A stretch of 64,000 bases of DNA from Streptomyces sp. A0958 (GTDB taxonomy: Bacteria > Actinomycetota > Actinomycetes > Streptomycetales > Streptomycetaceae), in assembly GCF_004795035.1 (NCBI RefSeq), contig NZ_SSBK01000002.1, positions 1 to 64,000 of the forward strand. Direction: 5' to 3'. The translations under genes and the position numbers were made by a program. A model generated the notes under the pieces. The model saw only the letters and a program-made list of their open reading frames with translations. It made no database searches and was not told where the DNA came from. Positions 28,963-37,571 of the stretch are shown here, one piece after another. Numbering within the stretch: position 1 is the stretch's first letter; every line of letters begins with the position of its first letter.

Positions 28963-31900
28963 TCAGTCGGTGCCGCCCGGCGCGGACGGAGCGCCAAGGC
29001 CGCACAGCGCTTCGTACAGCGGCCGGTAGAGCAGCTTGACGAGTTCGATGTCGGCGGGGTCGGGCCCGCCGGCAGTGTTCTCGGTGCTGCTGAAGTACGG
29101 GGCAAGAACGTCCCGGAGGCGAACCAGCAGTCCCGGGTCACTGGTACGGGACCGCCTGTTTCTGCCTGCGACGGGTGCCTGTGCCGCGGCCAGCCGCGGT
29201 GCGAAGGCGGCGTCGACGAACACGACACGGGCCGGCACACCACCGCGGACAAGGCGGCCGATGACCTGCCAGATGGTGACGAGCTGGTCCCAGACGAAGG
29301 ACTCCTTCTCGTCCTCGGAGAGCGAGGAGTAGATGTAGGGACGGGACAGGACGTGCCGCCAGACGCGGCGGGCGACGGTGCGGAAGGTGCCGCCTGCCGA
29401 GTCGAGACCGTCGGCTTCCGCCACCAGATCATCGAACGTCGCCCCCTCGCTGGGCAGTTGCCCTCGCACGAACCGGCTCGCCCAGTCGTTGATGGCGAAC
29501 ACAGCCAGGGACAGGTCATCGGGGCGGGGGTGGGGGCGGACCAGGAAAAACACCGTTCCGAACGCTGCCACCCTTTCCTCGCCGGGACGCTGCGGGGTGG
29601 TGAGGATGTTGTGCCCGCGCTCGACGGCGAGCAGAGGAGCGACGAGCAGTTCGGCGTCCGGGTCCTCAGCGAAAGAGGCGAGGTCACCGCGCCGCACCGC
29701 TCCGGTGCTCCGTGTCCGGCTCCCGCCTGGCGCCGTGCCGTCGACCGCGGCTTCGAGCTCCGCGTCGTCGGCGGCCAGGACACGTACCCGGCCGCGCCAG
29801 CGCGGGATCTCGTCCAGGGCCGTGGCAGCCACCCCGGCCTCTGCGTAGCTGCCCACCAGAAGCAGGGCGCGCCTGCGGCGCTGGTCGGGGATTTGCGCAA
29901 GTTCGCTCTGCAGCGGAGAGGTGGTTCCGTCCCTGCGGGGACGGGCCAGACGGTCGATCATGAGGCGAAGGACGTCCTCGCGTTTGTCAGGGTCCTGCCC
30001 GGAGAGGCGGATCGGCTGCCCGGCCGCGTCGTAGAGGAACTCGGTGCGAAACACAGTGTCCCGGATGGACCGCAGCGCCTTGCTCTGCGGTTTCAGGACC
30101 GCTCGGACGGGAGCGAGGACATGGGCGCGGGTGGACGTGCCGGCCCAGCTGGTGCCGGACATCAGCAGAACGTGCGGGCCGGCCTCTCCCCGGGCGGGAT
30201 CGGCGCCGAGCTGGGGAAGGCCGAGGAGCAGTTCGCGGCCCACCCCCGCGCAGCGGAAGAAGCGCAGGGTTCCGGTGCGACGACCGTCCTTGTCGCGGGC
30301 GGCCGCACGTTCGTCGATGAGGTACTGGAAGCCGAGGACGTTGCCCATGGGCGCCTCGGGCAGGAGCGGCGCGTAGTCGAGCGGCGGCCGACGGGTCAGT
30401 TCGTGGCTCGCCGCGTCGAGCCGCAGCGCCGCCTCCACCTGGGGCCACAGGAAGGTCACCCGGTCCAGACGCTGGTGCAGCGCGGCGAGCACAAGGGTGA
30501 ACTCCAATCTCCGCGCGTTCAGTTCGCGCCATTCCTCGGTAAGCGGCACCTCCTCGCGCGCCGGGTCCCTGTCCTGACGGACGGTGGACGGCGACCGCTG
30601 CGGGGGCCCCGGCGCTCCGACGAGGAAGGAATCGAGGAGCGCGCGGACCCGGGCTCGCGTCCGCTTCTCGTCGAGGGTGTGCAAAACGTCGTGGGCGAGG
30701 GCGGTGAGCTCGTCGGCGGGCGTCAGGTAGGGACCCCGCCCGCCGAGCGGATCGTCCCGGAACATGTCGAAGAATCCGGTGATCTCACTGCGGCGGGGCG
30801 CCCAGGGCGCCTCCGACTCAGGGAGATCCGTCTCACCCGGGTCGTCCACGCCGTCCCTTTCCCCGTCCTCCTCGTCCTCGTACAGCGCAGTCTCGTCCTC
30901 GACGTCCCCCGTCTCCGTGCCATCCGGACGTCGGACGGACCGGCCGGACGTCAGCGGATACCAGGCGTTCAGCAGTTTCTCCTGAAGAGTCCATGCGCTG
31001 AAGTAGTCGATCTGTGCCCAGTTCCGCAGCCCCTCGTCGTCGATGAGCATGGCGTACAACCGGTCCGCCGCGGTACCGACGATGTCAAGGGCGGCCGACC
31101 ACCGCTCCACGTCCTGGTCGGAGAGCGGCAGTCGTCCCTGCCGAGCGAGTTCGGCGATCTCATGGGTCTGCAACTGGTCGAGCCAGGAATCGGAGACACC
31201 GGTGGTGACGAGGGTGGCCGACGGCGCGAACATCTGGTCCAGCTGCATCTGTACGCGGTCGGCCTCGTCGACGATCACGATGTCACTGCGCAGACAGGCC
31301 AGTTCCAGGTAGCGCAGGCGTTCGGCGTTGAGCTGGCGTGGAACAGCCGTCTGGACGAGGCTGGCGGGGTTCGCCACCCAGATGAGCGCGTCGACGAGGT
31401 CGCGCGCGGCAGAGTGCCGGGGGCAGGCGCTCCACAGCGGGCAAGCGTGCGGAGTGCCCCATTCCTCCTCTTCCTCGGCACCGTCTTCGGGAGTCTGCCT
31501 GTCGGCAGCGCCGCGGGCGCGTTCGAGTGCGCGCAGGGCGTTCTCGGCCGCCACCTCGTCTCCACCCTCGCCGGCTCCGGCCCTCCTCACGGGGTGCAGG
31601 CCGCCGCACGGTGCGTCGTTGTAACGCAGCGGCTCTGATGTGTCGAGTGCGCGCAGCGCGTCCAGGGGGCAGGCGGTGCTGAGGTGTCTAAAGGTCGCGT
31701 CAGTATGGGCGAGTAGTGAGTGCGCTCCGCGCGCGGCGAGCCTGCGGTGCAGCCGCTGGGTGTGCTGGGGACGCGTGGTGCCGCCCTGGATCAAGGCGGC
31801 GCTCAGACCGAGTCCGCGGAAAAGTTCGGTCAGGGTGAGCTGTTCGGCCACATCACCGACGACGAGTGTGGTGCGCAGGCCATGGTGGTGCGCCCAGACG

Positions 31901-32724
31901 GCGAGCAGCGTCATCAGGGTTGATTTACCTGCGCCGACCATGCCAACGAGGTGGGTGAGCCGGTTCAGAGGCAGCGCGGACGCCGGCGCAAAGGCGGTCG
32001 CGTCGGGGCTACGGGTGTCGAGATCGAGGTCGTCGAGGCGCTGGGCCCAGTTTCCCTCCTTGCGACCGCGCCGCCGTTCCTCCTCGTCCATCCACCGCGC
32101 CACGTCGTCGAGTTCGTCGAGTGGGACGTCCAGAGGTCCTGCGGTGGCCGGGCGTCCTGCGGTGAGAGGGTGACCCGGGAACGGGTCCCGTACGAGGTCG
32201 GCCGGGATGGTGACGGAGGTGCGCCGGTGGCGGCGGTCCATGAATCGATGCTCGCCCGCCTCCGCCTGATCCATCGGTTTGACGGCGAAGCCCGGCAGGC
32301 TCGCCAGTGCCTCGTCGTACACGGCGAAGCGGTCGGCGGCGACCATGGGAGCAACCCGGTATGCCGCCTCCCCCTGTGCCGGGACGCGGTAGGCCCGCAG
32401 CCGTTCCGGCAGTTCCAGGTACGTGTTCAGGGACTGCCGCCACATCCGGCCGCGGCGCATCGGCCACAGCAGGTGTCGGGCGGCGGCCAGCGCGGCCTGC
32501 TCCGCGGCCCCCACGGGCAGCTTCGCGGCACGTGCGAAGGCGAGGCCGTAGCCGCCCAGCAGTGTCCATGCCCCGTCGGCGGCGTGGCCGGGCGCCACGG
32601 TCTCCATCAGACGCAGGGCCAGCTCAACCTGGCAGAGCAGTGCGGGGCGGGTCCTGGCGTGTTCCTCGGGCCAGGGCCCGAGCGCGGCCACGACCGGCTG
32701 GTACCAACTGCTGCGGTCACGCAT
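28963..32724 (-). CDS. DinG/XPD-type helicase of the pPIWI_RE system
   Basis: A protein of 1,253 residues. An N-terminal helical region (1-230) probably corresponds to an extra domain of this system. The SF2 core has Walker A GMVGAGKST (261-269) and Walker B VDEAD (485-489). Between them lie four cysteines, C352, C373, C428 and C434, placed as in XPD/DinG iron-sulphur helicases. An acidic Asp/Glu insert follows (around 610-650). The C-terminal half ends with the motif VI region WQVIGRLVRGG. It likely unwinds duplex or RNA-DNA hybrids for its partners. The start ATG overlaps the nuclease stop (ATGCGTGA), showing tight coupling. Confidence 0.85.
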   Translation of the reverse strand: MRDRSSWYQPVVAALGPWPEEHARTRPALLCQVELALRLMETVAPGHAADGAWTLLGGYGLAFARAAKLPVGAAEQAALAAARHLLWPMRRGRMWRQSLNTYLELPERLRAYRVPAQGEAAYRVAPMVAADRFAVYDEALASLPGFAVKPMDQAEAGEHRFMDRRHRRTSVTIPADLVRDPFPGHPLTAGRPATAGPLDVPLDELDDVARWMDEEERRRGRKEGNWAQRLDDLDLDTRSPDATAFAPASALPLNRLTHLVGMVGAGKSTLMTLLAVWAHHHGLRTTLVVGDVAEQLTLTELFRGLGLSAALIQGGTTRPQHTQRLHRRLAARGAHSLLAHTDATFRHLSTACPLDALRALDTSEPLRYNDAPCGGLHPVRRAGAGEGGDEVAAENALRALERARGAADRQTPEDGAEEEEEWGTPHACPLWSACPRHSAARDLVDALIWVANPASLVQTAVPRQLNAERLRYLELACLRSDIVIVDEADRVQMQLDQMFAPSATLVTTGVSDSWLDQLQTHEIAELARQGRLPLSDQDVERWSAALDIVGTAADRLYAMLIDDEGLRNWAQIDYFSAWTLQEKLLNAWYPLTSGRSVRRPDGTETGDVEDETALYEDEEDGERDGVDDPGETDLPESEAPWAPRRSEITGFFDMFRDDPLGGRGPYLTPADELTALAHDVLHTLDEKRTRARVRALLDSFLVGAPGPPQRSPSTVRQDRDPAREEVPLTEEWRELNARRLEFTLVLAALHQRLDRVTFLWPQVEAALRLDAASHELTRRPPLDYAPLLPEAPMGNVLGFQYLIDERAAARDKDGRRTGTLRFFRCAGVGRELLLGLPQLGADPARGEAGPHVLLMSGTSWAGTSTRAHVLAPVRAVLKPQSKALRSIRDTVFRTEFLYDAAGQPIRLSGQDPDKREDVLRLMIDRLARPRRDGTTSPLQSELAQIPDQRRRRALLLVGSYAEAGVAATALDEIPRWRGRVRVLAADDAELEAAVDGTAPGGSRTRSTGAVRRGDLASFAEDPDAELLVAPLLAVERGHNILTTPQRPGEERVAAFGTVFFLVRPHPRPDDLSLAVFAINDWASRFVRGQLPSEGATFDDLVAEADGLDSAGGTFRTVARRVWRHVLSRPYIYSSLSEDEKESFVWDQLVTIWQVIGRLVRGGVPARVVFVDAAFAPRLAAAQAPVAGRNRRSRTSDPGLLVRLRDVLAPYFSSTENTAGGPDPADIELVKLLYRPLYEALCGLGAPSAPGGTD

Positions 32725-33988
32725 CGTCCGCTCCGTCCTCCTGCCCGGCATCCTCGGCCGGGAGCGTGTTGTCCATGGGGCAGCGTCCGGCGGCCCCTCG
32801 GCCGGGCCCCGGCGGTTTGTCCGCTCCACCGCGGAGCGGACAAATGGAGGCGTCCGGCCCTTGCTCACCAGCCAGTCGCAGCCGGGCCGCCCGCACGAAT
32901 TGGCGATCTGTCAGGAGTCTGAGCCCATCCGCCTGAGCGCCCCGCTCCTTGGCGTAGCTGTCGAGATAGTCGCGGCGTGCGCGGACCCTGAACTCCGGTA
33001 CGACCCAGCACGCCTCGTCGTAGGGTGGTTCGGCCCGCACCGCGGTCGCGCTGCGGCCGAGGAAGGCGGGATGCGCCCAGTCCTTGACGTCCACGGCCCA
33101 CACATGACCGTCGGGGAAGATGACTCTCACGTCGTACGAGTCGAAGTTGGGCCACATCTCAACGGTGAGCCCCAGCGCCCGCAGCTCACCCTCCAGGGAA
33201 GTCTCCGCCTGCCCCGGCCCGGTGACGAACAGCCGCAGCGGTTTCCGCAGTTGGCGCAACTCTCCGGTCTCAGCCGCAACGAGCGCCCGGCCGTGCGGCG
33301 CGGGGCCCCGGTGGCGGCATTGATCCCGCTCGCACCACCACTCGGTGTCGGACACCGGATGCAGCAGGGTCAGGCAACGGTGACAGCACAAATACGAACC
33401 GTCGCGCCGGAACCCAGCGGGGACGCGGGCGTAGATCTCCTCGACGAGGAAGCGGACCGGGTCTAGGAAGAGGTCGCAGCTGATCTCGGCCCAGTCGTCC
33501 TCCGTGAGTACGGGTCGGGTGACCAAGAGGCGGCGGAAGGCCGTGTACGACTCGGGCGCCGACATCGCACGGCAGACCCGCAGGGCCTCGTAAATGACCA
33601 TGCGGTCGTACTGTCGCCCGGTGCTGTCACCGTGTCCGCGCACAGAAAGTTCATGGCAGAGCTGGGAGGGTTCTCCCGAGCCCTCGTCGATCAGCCGGTC
33701 CGCGGCGTCGAACAGGTCTGCGGGCAGCTGATCGAGAGGCCAGCTGCTGAGCGGCCGGGCGCGGGCCCAGCGGACCATCTCAGGTACGCCGGTCGGAGGC
33801 GTGGCTCCGTTGCGCAGGCACTGGAGGGTCAGGGCGTCGAGGGCACGCTGCGCGCCGGCCGGATAGGGCAGGGCGAAGGCGTCGAGGTCGTCGACGGTCG
33901 CCAGGTGCAGGACGGCGGTGGCCACGTCCCTCAGCAGAACGACGTCCCGGTTGGACATCCAGTCCGGAGAAGCCTGTTGGTCAGTCAT
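32717..33988 (-). CDS. PD-(D/E)xK nuclease of the pPIWI_RE system
   Basis: A protein of 423 residues. The N-terminal 190 residues are helical. A zinc ribbon follows (C202, C205, C219, C224), then a restriction-endonuclease fold. Its likely active site is Glu266 or Glu268 in SLEGELRALG, Asp286 in SYDVRV and Asp300-Val-Lys302 in AVDVKDW. In pPIWI_RE islands a nuclease of this type is the presumed effector that cuts target DNA. The C-terminal 50 residues are Gly/Pro-rich and acidic. It overlaps the genes on both sides by 8 bp (ATGACTGA and ATGCGTGA). Confidence 0.85.
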   Translation of the reverse strand: MTDQQASPDWMSNRDVVLLRDVATAVLHLATVDDLDAFALPYPAGAQRALDALTLQCLRNGATPPTGVPEMVRWARARPLSSWPLDQLPADLFDAADRLIDEGSGEPSQLCHELSVRGHGDSTGRQYDRMVIYEALRVCRAMSAPESYTAFRRLLVTRPVLTEDDWAEISCDLFLDPVRFLVEEIYARVPAGFRRDGSYLCCHRCLTLLHPVSDTEWWCERDQCRHRGPAPHGRALVAAETGELRQLRKPLRLFVTGPGQAETSLEGELRALGLTVEMWPNFDSYDVRVIFPDGHVWAVDVKDWAHPAFLGRSATAVRAEPPYDEACWVVPEFRVRARRDYLDSYAKERGAQADGLRLLTDRQFVRAARLRLAGEQGPDASICPLRGGADKPPGPGRGAAGRCPMDNTLPAEDAGQEDGADDA

Positions 33989-35777
33989 CGGAAGCGACGC
34001 CCCCTCTCGGCGCCAGGTCGGCACTAAGCTCGGACTCGTCGGCGGAAGACGACGCATCGGGGCGGTACGGCAACAGATGATCGGTGACGTAGGCGCTGCC
34101 GGGACGGCACCAGGTGCGCGCCAGGCATCCGTGGCAGTGGCGCCCGGTCCTCGGTTCGTACGTGGTGTCCTCGATGAGCGGCTGGGCGAGAGAAGCGATG
34201 ACATCCCGGGCTTCATTTACGATCTCAGCGCGCCCGGGATCGACGCGTTCAAGCCTGCTATCCCCGCGACCCTCGCGCAGGTGCTCCAGCTCGATCCAGG
34301 AACGGCGCGGGTCGTCGCCCACGGCCCTCGCGTGCAATAGCAGTACGCCGAGAGCCAGTTGCGGATACGTACGCAGCAGTGAATCCCGCTCCCACAGCGG
34401 GCGGGAGGATGTCTTCGTCTCGCGCCAGATCCACCGGCCACGATGGGTGTACACGAGATCGGGTACGGCGAGGACGACGACATCGAGTTCAGGAATGTAG
34501 GCCGTAACCCGATGCTGCACGAGGACGCGCTCGTCGGCGCCGAGTCCGTCGAGCGGGCACAGCAGCCGGTGCCCGGCCATCATTCCGGCGGCCGCACGCG
34601 CGGACGCCTCGTCCAGACCGTTTTCGGATCGCAGCGCGTCCGGCTCGGGGACCGCACGATCCCGGCAGCCGCGCACCGGCTTTTCACTGTGGAGCGCGTC
34701 CAGCCGGGAGTCGACGAACCTGCCACGCCGCGCCCCCTCGTTCTCGCCGGAAAGGTCGTTGAGACGCAGACGCCGCACCAGGTGGTACTGGGCGGGGCAT
34801 TCCGCGTACAGGCGCAGATCCCAGGCGGAGACGGAACGCCGCTTGCGCGCGACAGACGCGGGCCGCCCTCCCCACAAACTCGGGGCGCGCTTCAGGTCCG
34901 TGCAACCGGCGATGGCCTTGCAGTCGACGCAATTCTCCCCGGGCCTGGCACCGGTCGCGGTCGCGGCGGAGAGGAAGGCCGGCACGGCGTCGTCCTCGAA
35001 CCGCTCCTTCACCTCGGCGGGCCCCTCGCCGAACAAAGGCGGCGCACCGAGCAGCGCTTCCATCACACCGTCGGCGCACCCGACGTCGAAGACGCGCACC
35101 AGGGCAGGCGGCCGACTGGTGTCGGACGCCACTGCCGGGGGTTCGTCCCGCACCCTGCGCCGGGGCGTCGGCGCCCCATGGGCCATCACCTGTGCCACGG
35201 CTCCGAGTTCGGCGGCGGGGCGGCTGGTCTTGGCCCGGCCCAGCGAGGGCAGCCAGAGGTCGCGCACGGTCCCGTCGGCGGAGGCGTACATGCGGCCCCA
35301 CAGAGTGTGCTCGTACTGCCGGGCACCGCGCGCGTCGGGTGCGTGCAGTCGGCGGGTGCGCCACGTCCACGGCTGCTTGACCGCCAGGGTGGGCGGCAGC
35401 CCTGCTTCCGCGGCGGCGGCCTGCTCCCGGGCGCGGGCCGCGACGTACCGCTCCAGGGCGTGCGCGGTCCATGCGAGATGCACAGGGTGGACCGGGGCAC
35501 CCCTGCCTCGGAACGGTCCGCGGGTGTTCCGCAGCTCCTCGCGCACCTGCTCGACGGACCGGCCGTCATGCTCCACACGATCGAGCGCCGCAAAAAGCGG
35601 GCCGAATCCGAACTCCTCGTACGGCGTGGGCAGGAACGGCACGGCCGGTTCGGCGACGAGCTGGGGCCGCATCGCGATGCGGCGGTGTGTGGGGCAGGCC
35701 GCGGCGTCGGGCCGGGCCATCCGGGGACTCGCCTTGATCAGCCAGTCCTCTCCGACTACACCCGGTGGGTTTTGCAT
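33981..35777 (-). CDS. Cas4/AddB-like PD-(D/E)xK nuclease with Fe-S cysteines
   Basis: A protein of 598 residues and the first gene of the operon. The C-terminal nuclease region carries Asp440 in VPDLVYTH and the Glu453-Thr-Lys455 motif in WRETKTS. These are framed by Cys327 in YAECPAQYH and by Cys548, Cys551 and Cys557 in CHGCLARTWC, the one-plus-three pattern that binds an iron-sulphur cluster in AddB and Cas4. A second group, Cys283, Cys286 and Cys292, may bind another metal. The N-terminal 250 residues are not recognised. The ATG has GGGGG six bases upstream. It is additional to the described three-gene pPIWI_RE set and could process DNA ends or load guides; that role is inference. Confidence 0.8.
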   Translation of the reverse strand: MQNPPGVVGEDWLIKASPRMARPDAAACPTHRRIAMRPQLVAEPAVPFLPTPYEEFGFGPLFAALDRVEHDGRSVEQVREELRNTRGPFRGRGAPVHPVHLAWTAHALERYVAARAREQAAAAEAGLPPTLAVKQPWTWRTRRLHAPDARGARQYEHTLWGRMYASADGTVRDLWLPSLGRAKTSRPAAELGAVAQVMAHGAPTPRRRVRDEPPAVASDTSRPPALVRVFDVGCADGVMEALLGAPPLFGEGPAEVKERFEDDAVPAFLSAATATGARPGENCVDCKAIAGCTDLKRAPSLWGGRPASVARKRRSVSAWDLRLYAECPAQYHLVRRLRLNDLSGENEGARRGRFVDSRLDALHSEKPVRGCRDRAVPEPDALRSENGLDEASARAAAGMMAGHRLLCPLDGLGADERVLVQHRVTAYIPELDVVVLAVPDLVYTHRGRWIWRETKTSSRPLWERDSLLRTYPQLALGVLLLHARAVGDDPRRSWIELEHLREGRGDSRLERVDPGRAEIVNEARDVIASLAQPLIEDTTYEPRTGRHCHGCLARTWCRPGSAYVTDHLLPYRPDASSSADESELSADLAPRGGVASDD

Positions 35778-35881
35778 GATGACCCCCGTTGCAAGGCGGC
35801 AAGGGCAAAGTGGACGTCCAGGATCAAGGGGCCTGGCAGGCTACGAACGGGACCCTGGACGCGATCCAGCATGCCACACAT

Positions 35882-35899
35882 CTGTGAACTGAGTCCATG
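35882..35899. promoter_or_regulatory. Island 18-bp control site A
   Basis: CTGTGAACTGAGTCCATG lies 105 bp upstream of the Cas4-like gene (minus) and 76 bp upstream of the divergent kinase gene (plus). It matches sites B, C and D. On the plus strand, TAATAAGT about 17 bp downstream of TGAACT could be a -10 for the kinase. Confidence 0.7.
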
Positions 35900-35974
35900 A
35901 AGATCTAATAAGTTAGCCACTTCACGCTAGTCTGTTGTGCCGGATGGTGCGGAAGGACGAAGGGGCGGCGCAAC

Positions 35975-37540
35975 GTGGACGTGGATTCGTACGCGGGGAT
36001 GTACAGGCCCAGCACGGGTGACCTGATCGACGGGCGCTACGAGTTGAAGGAGTCGCTCGGCAAGGGCGGGATGGCCCACGTCTGGCAGGCCCGCGAGATC
36101 TCCACGGACAACGAGGCTTCCGAAGGTCGCACGACGTCAGCGGGTCGCGAGGTCGCGGTGAAGTTCCTACGCCACGACTCTGAGGCCCTGTACGCCCTGG
36201 ACCCCGAGGAAAGGGAGGCCGAACTCGCCGTCAGAAACGCCCGGTTCCGGCGCGAGGCCACACTTCTGGGCACACTCGACCACCCGGGCATCACGGAGCT
36301 GTACGGCAGCGGAACGCACCAGGGCGTGCCCTACATCGCCATGCGGCTGGTGACCGGGGTGAGCCTGCGAACCTTCCTCGACGAGCACACACCGCTGCCA
36401 CTGGCGACAGCGATCGCGGTCGCCGTGCAGATGGCGAGAGCGCTGGCCTGCGCGCACACGCTGCCTGTCGTGCACCGGGACCTCAAGCCGGCCAACATCA
36501 TGATCGACGATGAGGGGGCGGTCGTCCTGATCGACTTCGGCATCGCCAAGCCGCTGTGGTCCGACGCCACCCGGTACACGGCGCACGGTTCCACCCTCGG
36601 CACCCGCGGCTATCTTGCGCCCGAGCAGCTGCTGGAGCGCGAGCCCACCGCGCGGACGGACGTGTACTGCTTCGGTTGTGTCTTCTACGAACTGCTCACC
36701 GGGCGCCCACCGTTCCCGCGAGGCTCGGACTCCGGACTGACCGAAAGGCATCTCTACGAGGAGCCGCTGCCGCCGAGTGTGTACGCTGCGGGCATCCCCG
36801 AGGCAATCGACGATCTCGTGCTGCGCATGCTCGCCAAGCAGCCCGGACAGCGACCGCCTGTGGACGAGGTCTTGGCGGTCCTCGAACCACTCGGTCCGCA
36901 GCCCGGTGACCCCGGGCCCCGTCCGCGCACCCACCCCGACGCCACGGCGCCGCTTCGCCGGCCCGCTGACCGGGCCGTACGCACACTCCGCGCTCCCGCC
37001 GCGTCCCCTGTCCCGTCATTGGCGGAGGGCCAGGCGGAGTGGCTGGACGCCCGCTCGGTGGAACTGCTGTGCGCGCGGGCCGAGTCAGAGATCGCCACCC
37101 GCGAACCCGGTGACGCGATCGATCGTCTGAGTGCGCTGACGGAACGGGTGCGCGGGGAGTGGGGAGCGCGCCGCCCGCTGGTGCGCCGCGTGTGGCGGGG
37201 AGCGGCGGACGGGCTCCGCCTGGCCGGGGACTTCGGCTCCGCGGCACGTCTCTACGAAGGGATCGACGACGCGCTCCTGCACGGCGACGGTCCGGCCGAG
37301 CGGACGGAGCGCGCGGTGATCCGGCTGCGGCTGGCCGAATGCCGACTCGTCTTCGGTGAATTGGAGGTCGCCGTCGCCGCGGTCGACGCCGCGGGCCGCA
37401 CGGCTGCGGGCCTGCCTCACGAGCACGCCGTACAGGTCGAGTCCGTACGATGTGAGGTCGACGCACAGCTCTCAGCACGGCTCGCGGACGCGGACGATCA
37501 TGGCGCCTCGCAGGTCCGGACGGACGGCGAGGCGCCGTGA
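35975..37540 (+). CDS. Cytoplasmic Ser/Thr protein kinase with TPR-like tail (kinase 1)
   Basis: A protein of 521 residues. The Hanks-type kinase domain (about 20-300) is complete: Gly loop GKGGMAHVW (29-37), Lys63 in VAVKF, HRDLKPAN (167-174), DFG (187-189) and APE (215-217). A short Arg/Pro linker leads to a helical, TPR-like C-terminal domain (about 335-500). There is no membrane helix or PASTA domain, so it senses something inside the cell. GTG 35975 has AGGGGCGG upstream. It is divergent from the pPIWI_RE operon across a 197-bp gap holding site A. A kinase paired with a helicase-nuclease operon recalls PglW of the Pgl system and Stk2-type phage defence. Its substrate is unknown. Confidence 0.9.
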   Translation: MDVDSYAGMYRPSTGDLIDGRYELKESLGKGGMAHVWQAREISTDNEASEGRTTSAGREVAVKFLRHDSEALYALDPEEREAELAVRNARFRREATLLGTLDHPGITELYGSGTHQGVPYIAMRLVTGVSLRTFLDEHTPLPLATAIAVAVQMARALACAHTLPVVHRDLKPANIMIDDEGAVVLIDFGIAKPLWSDATRYTAHGSTLGTRGYLAPEQLLEREPTARTDVYCFGCVFYELLTGRPPFPRGSDSGLTERHLYEEPLPPSVYAAGIPEAIDDLVLRMLAKQPGQRPPVDEVLAVLEPLGPQPGDPGPRPRTHPDATAPLRRPADRAVRTLRAPAASPVPSLAEGQAEWLDARSVELLCARAESEIATREPGDAIDRLSALTERVRGEWGARRPLVRRVWRGAADGLRLAGDFGSAARLYEGIDDALLHGDGPAERTERAVIRLRLAECRLVFGELEVAVAAVDAAGRTAAGLPHEHAVQVESVRCEVDAQLSARLADADDHGASQVRTDGEAP

Positions 37541-37571
37541 CACGCACCGCCTCCTCGCACCGCCGGACGTG

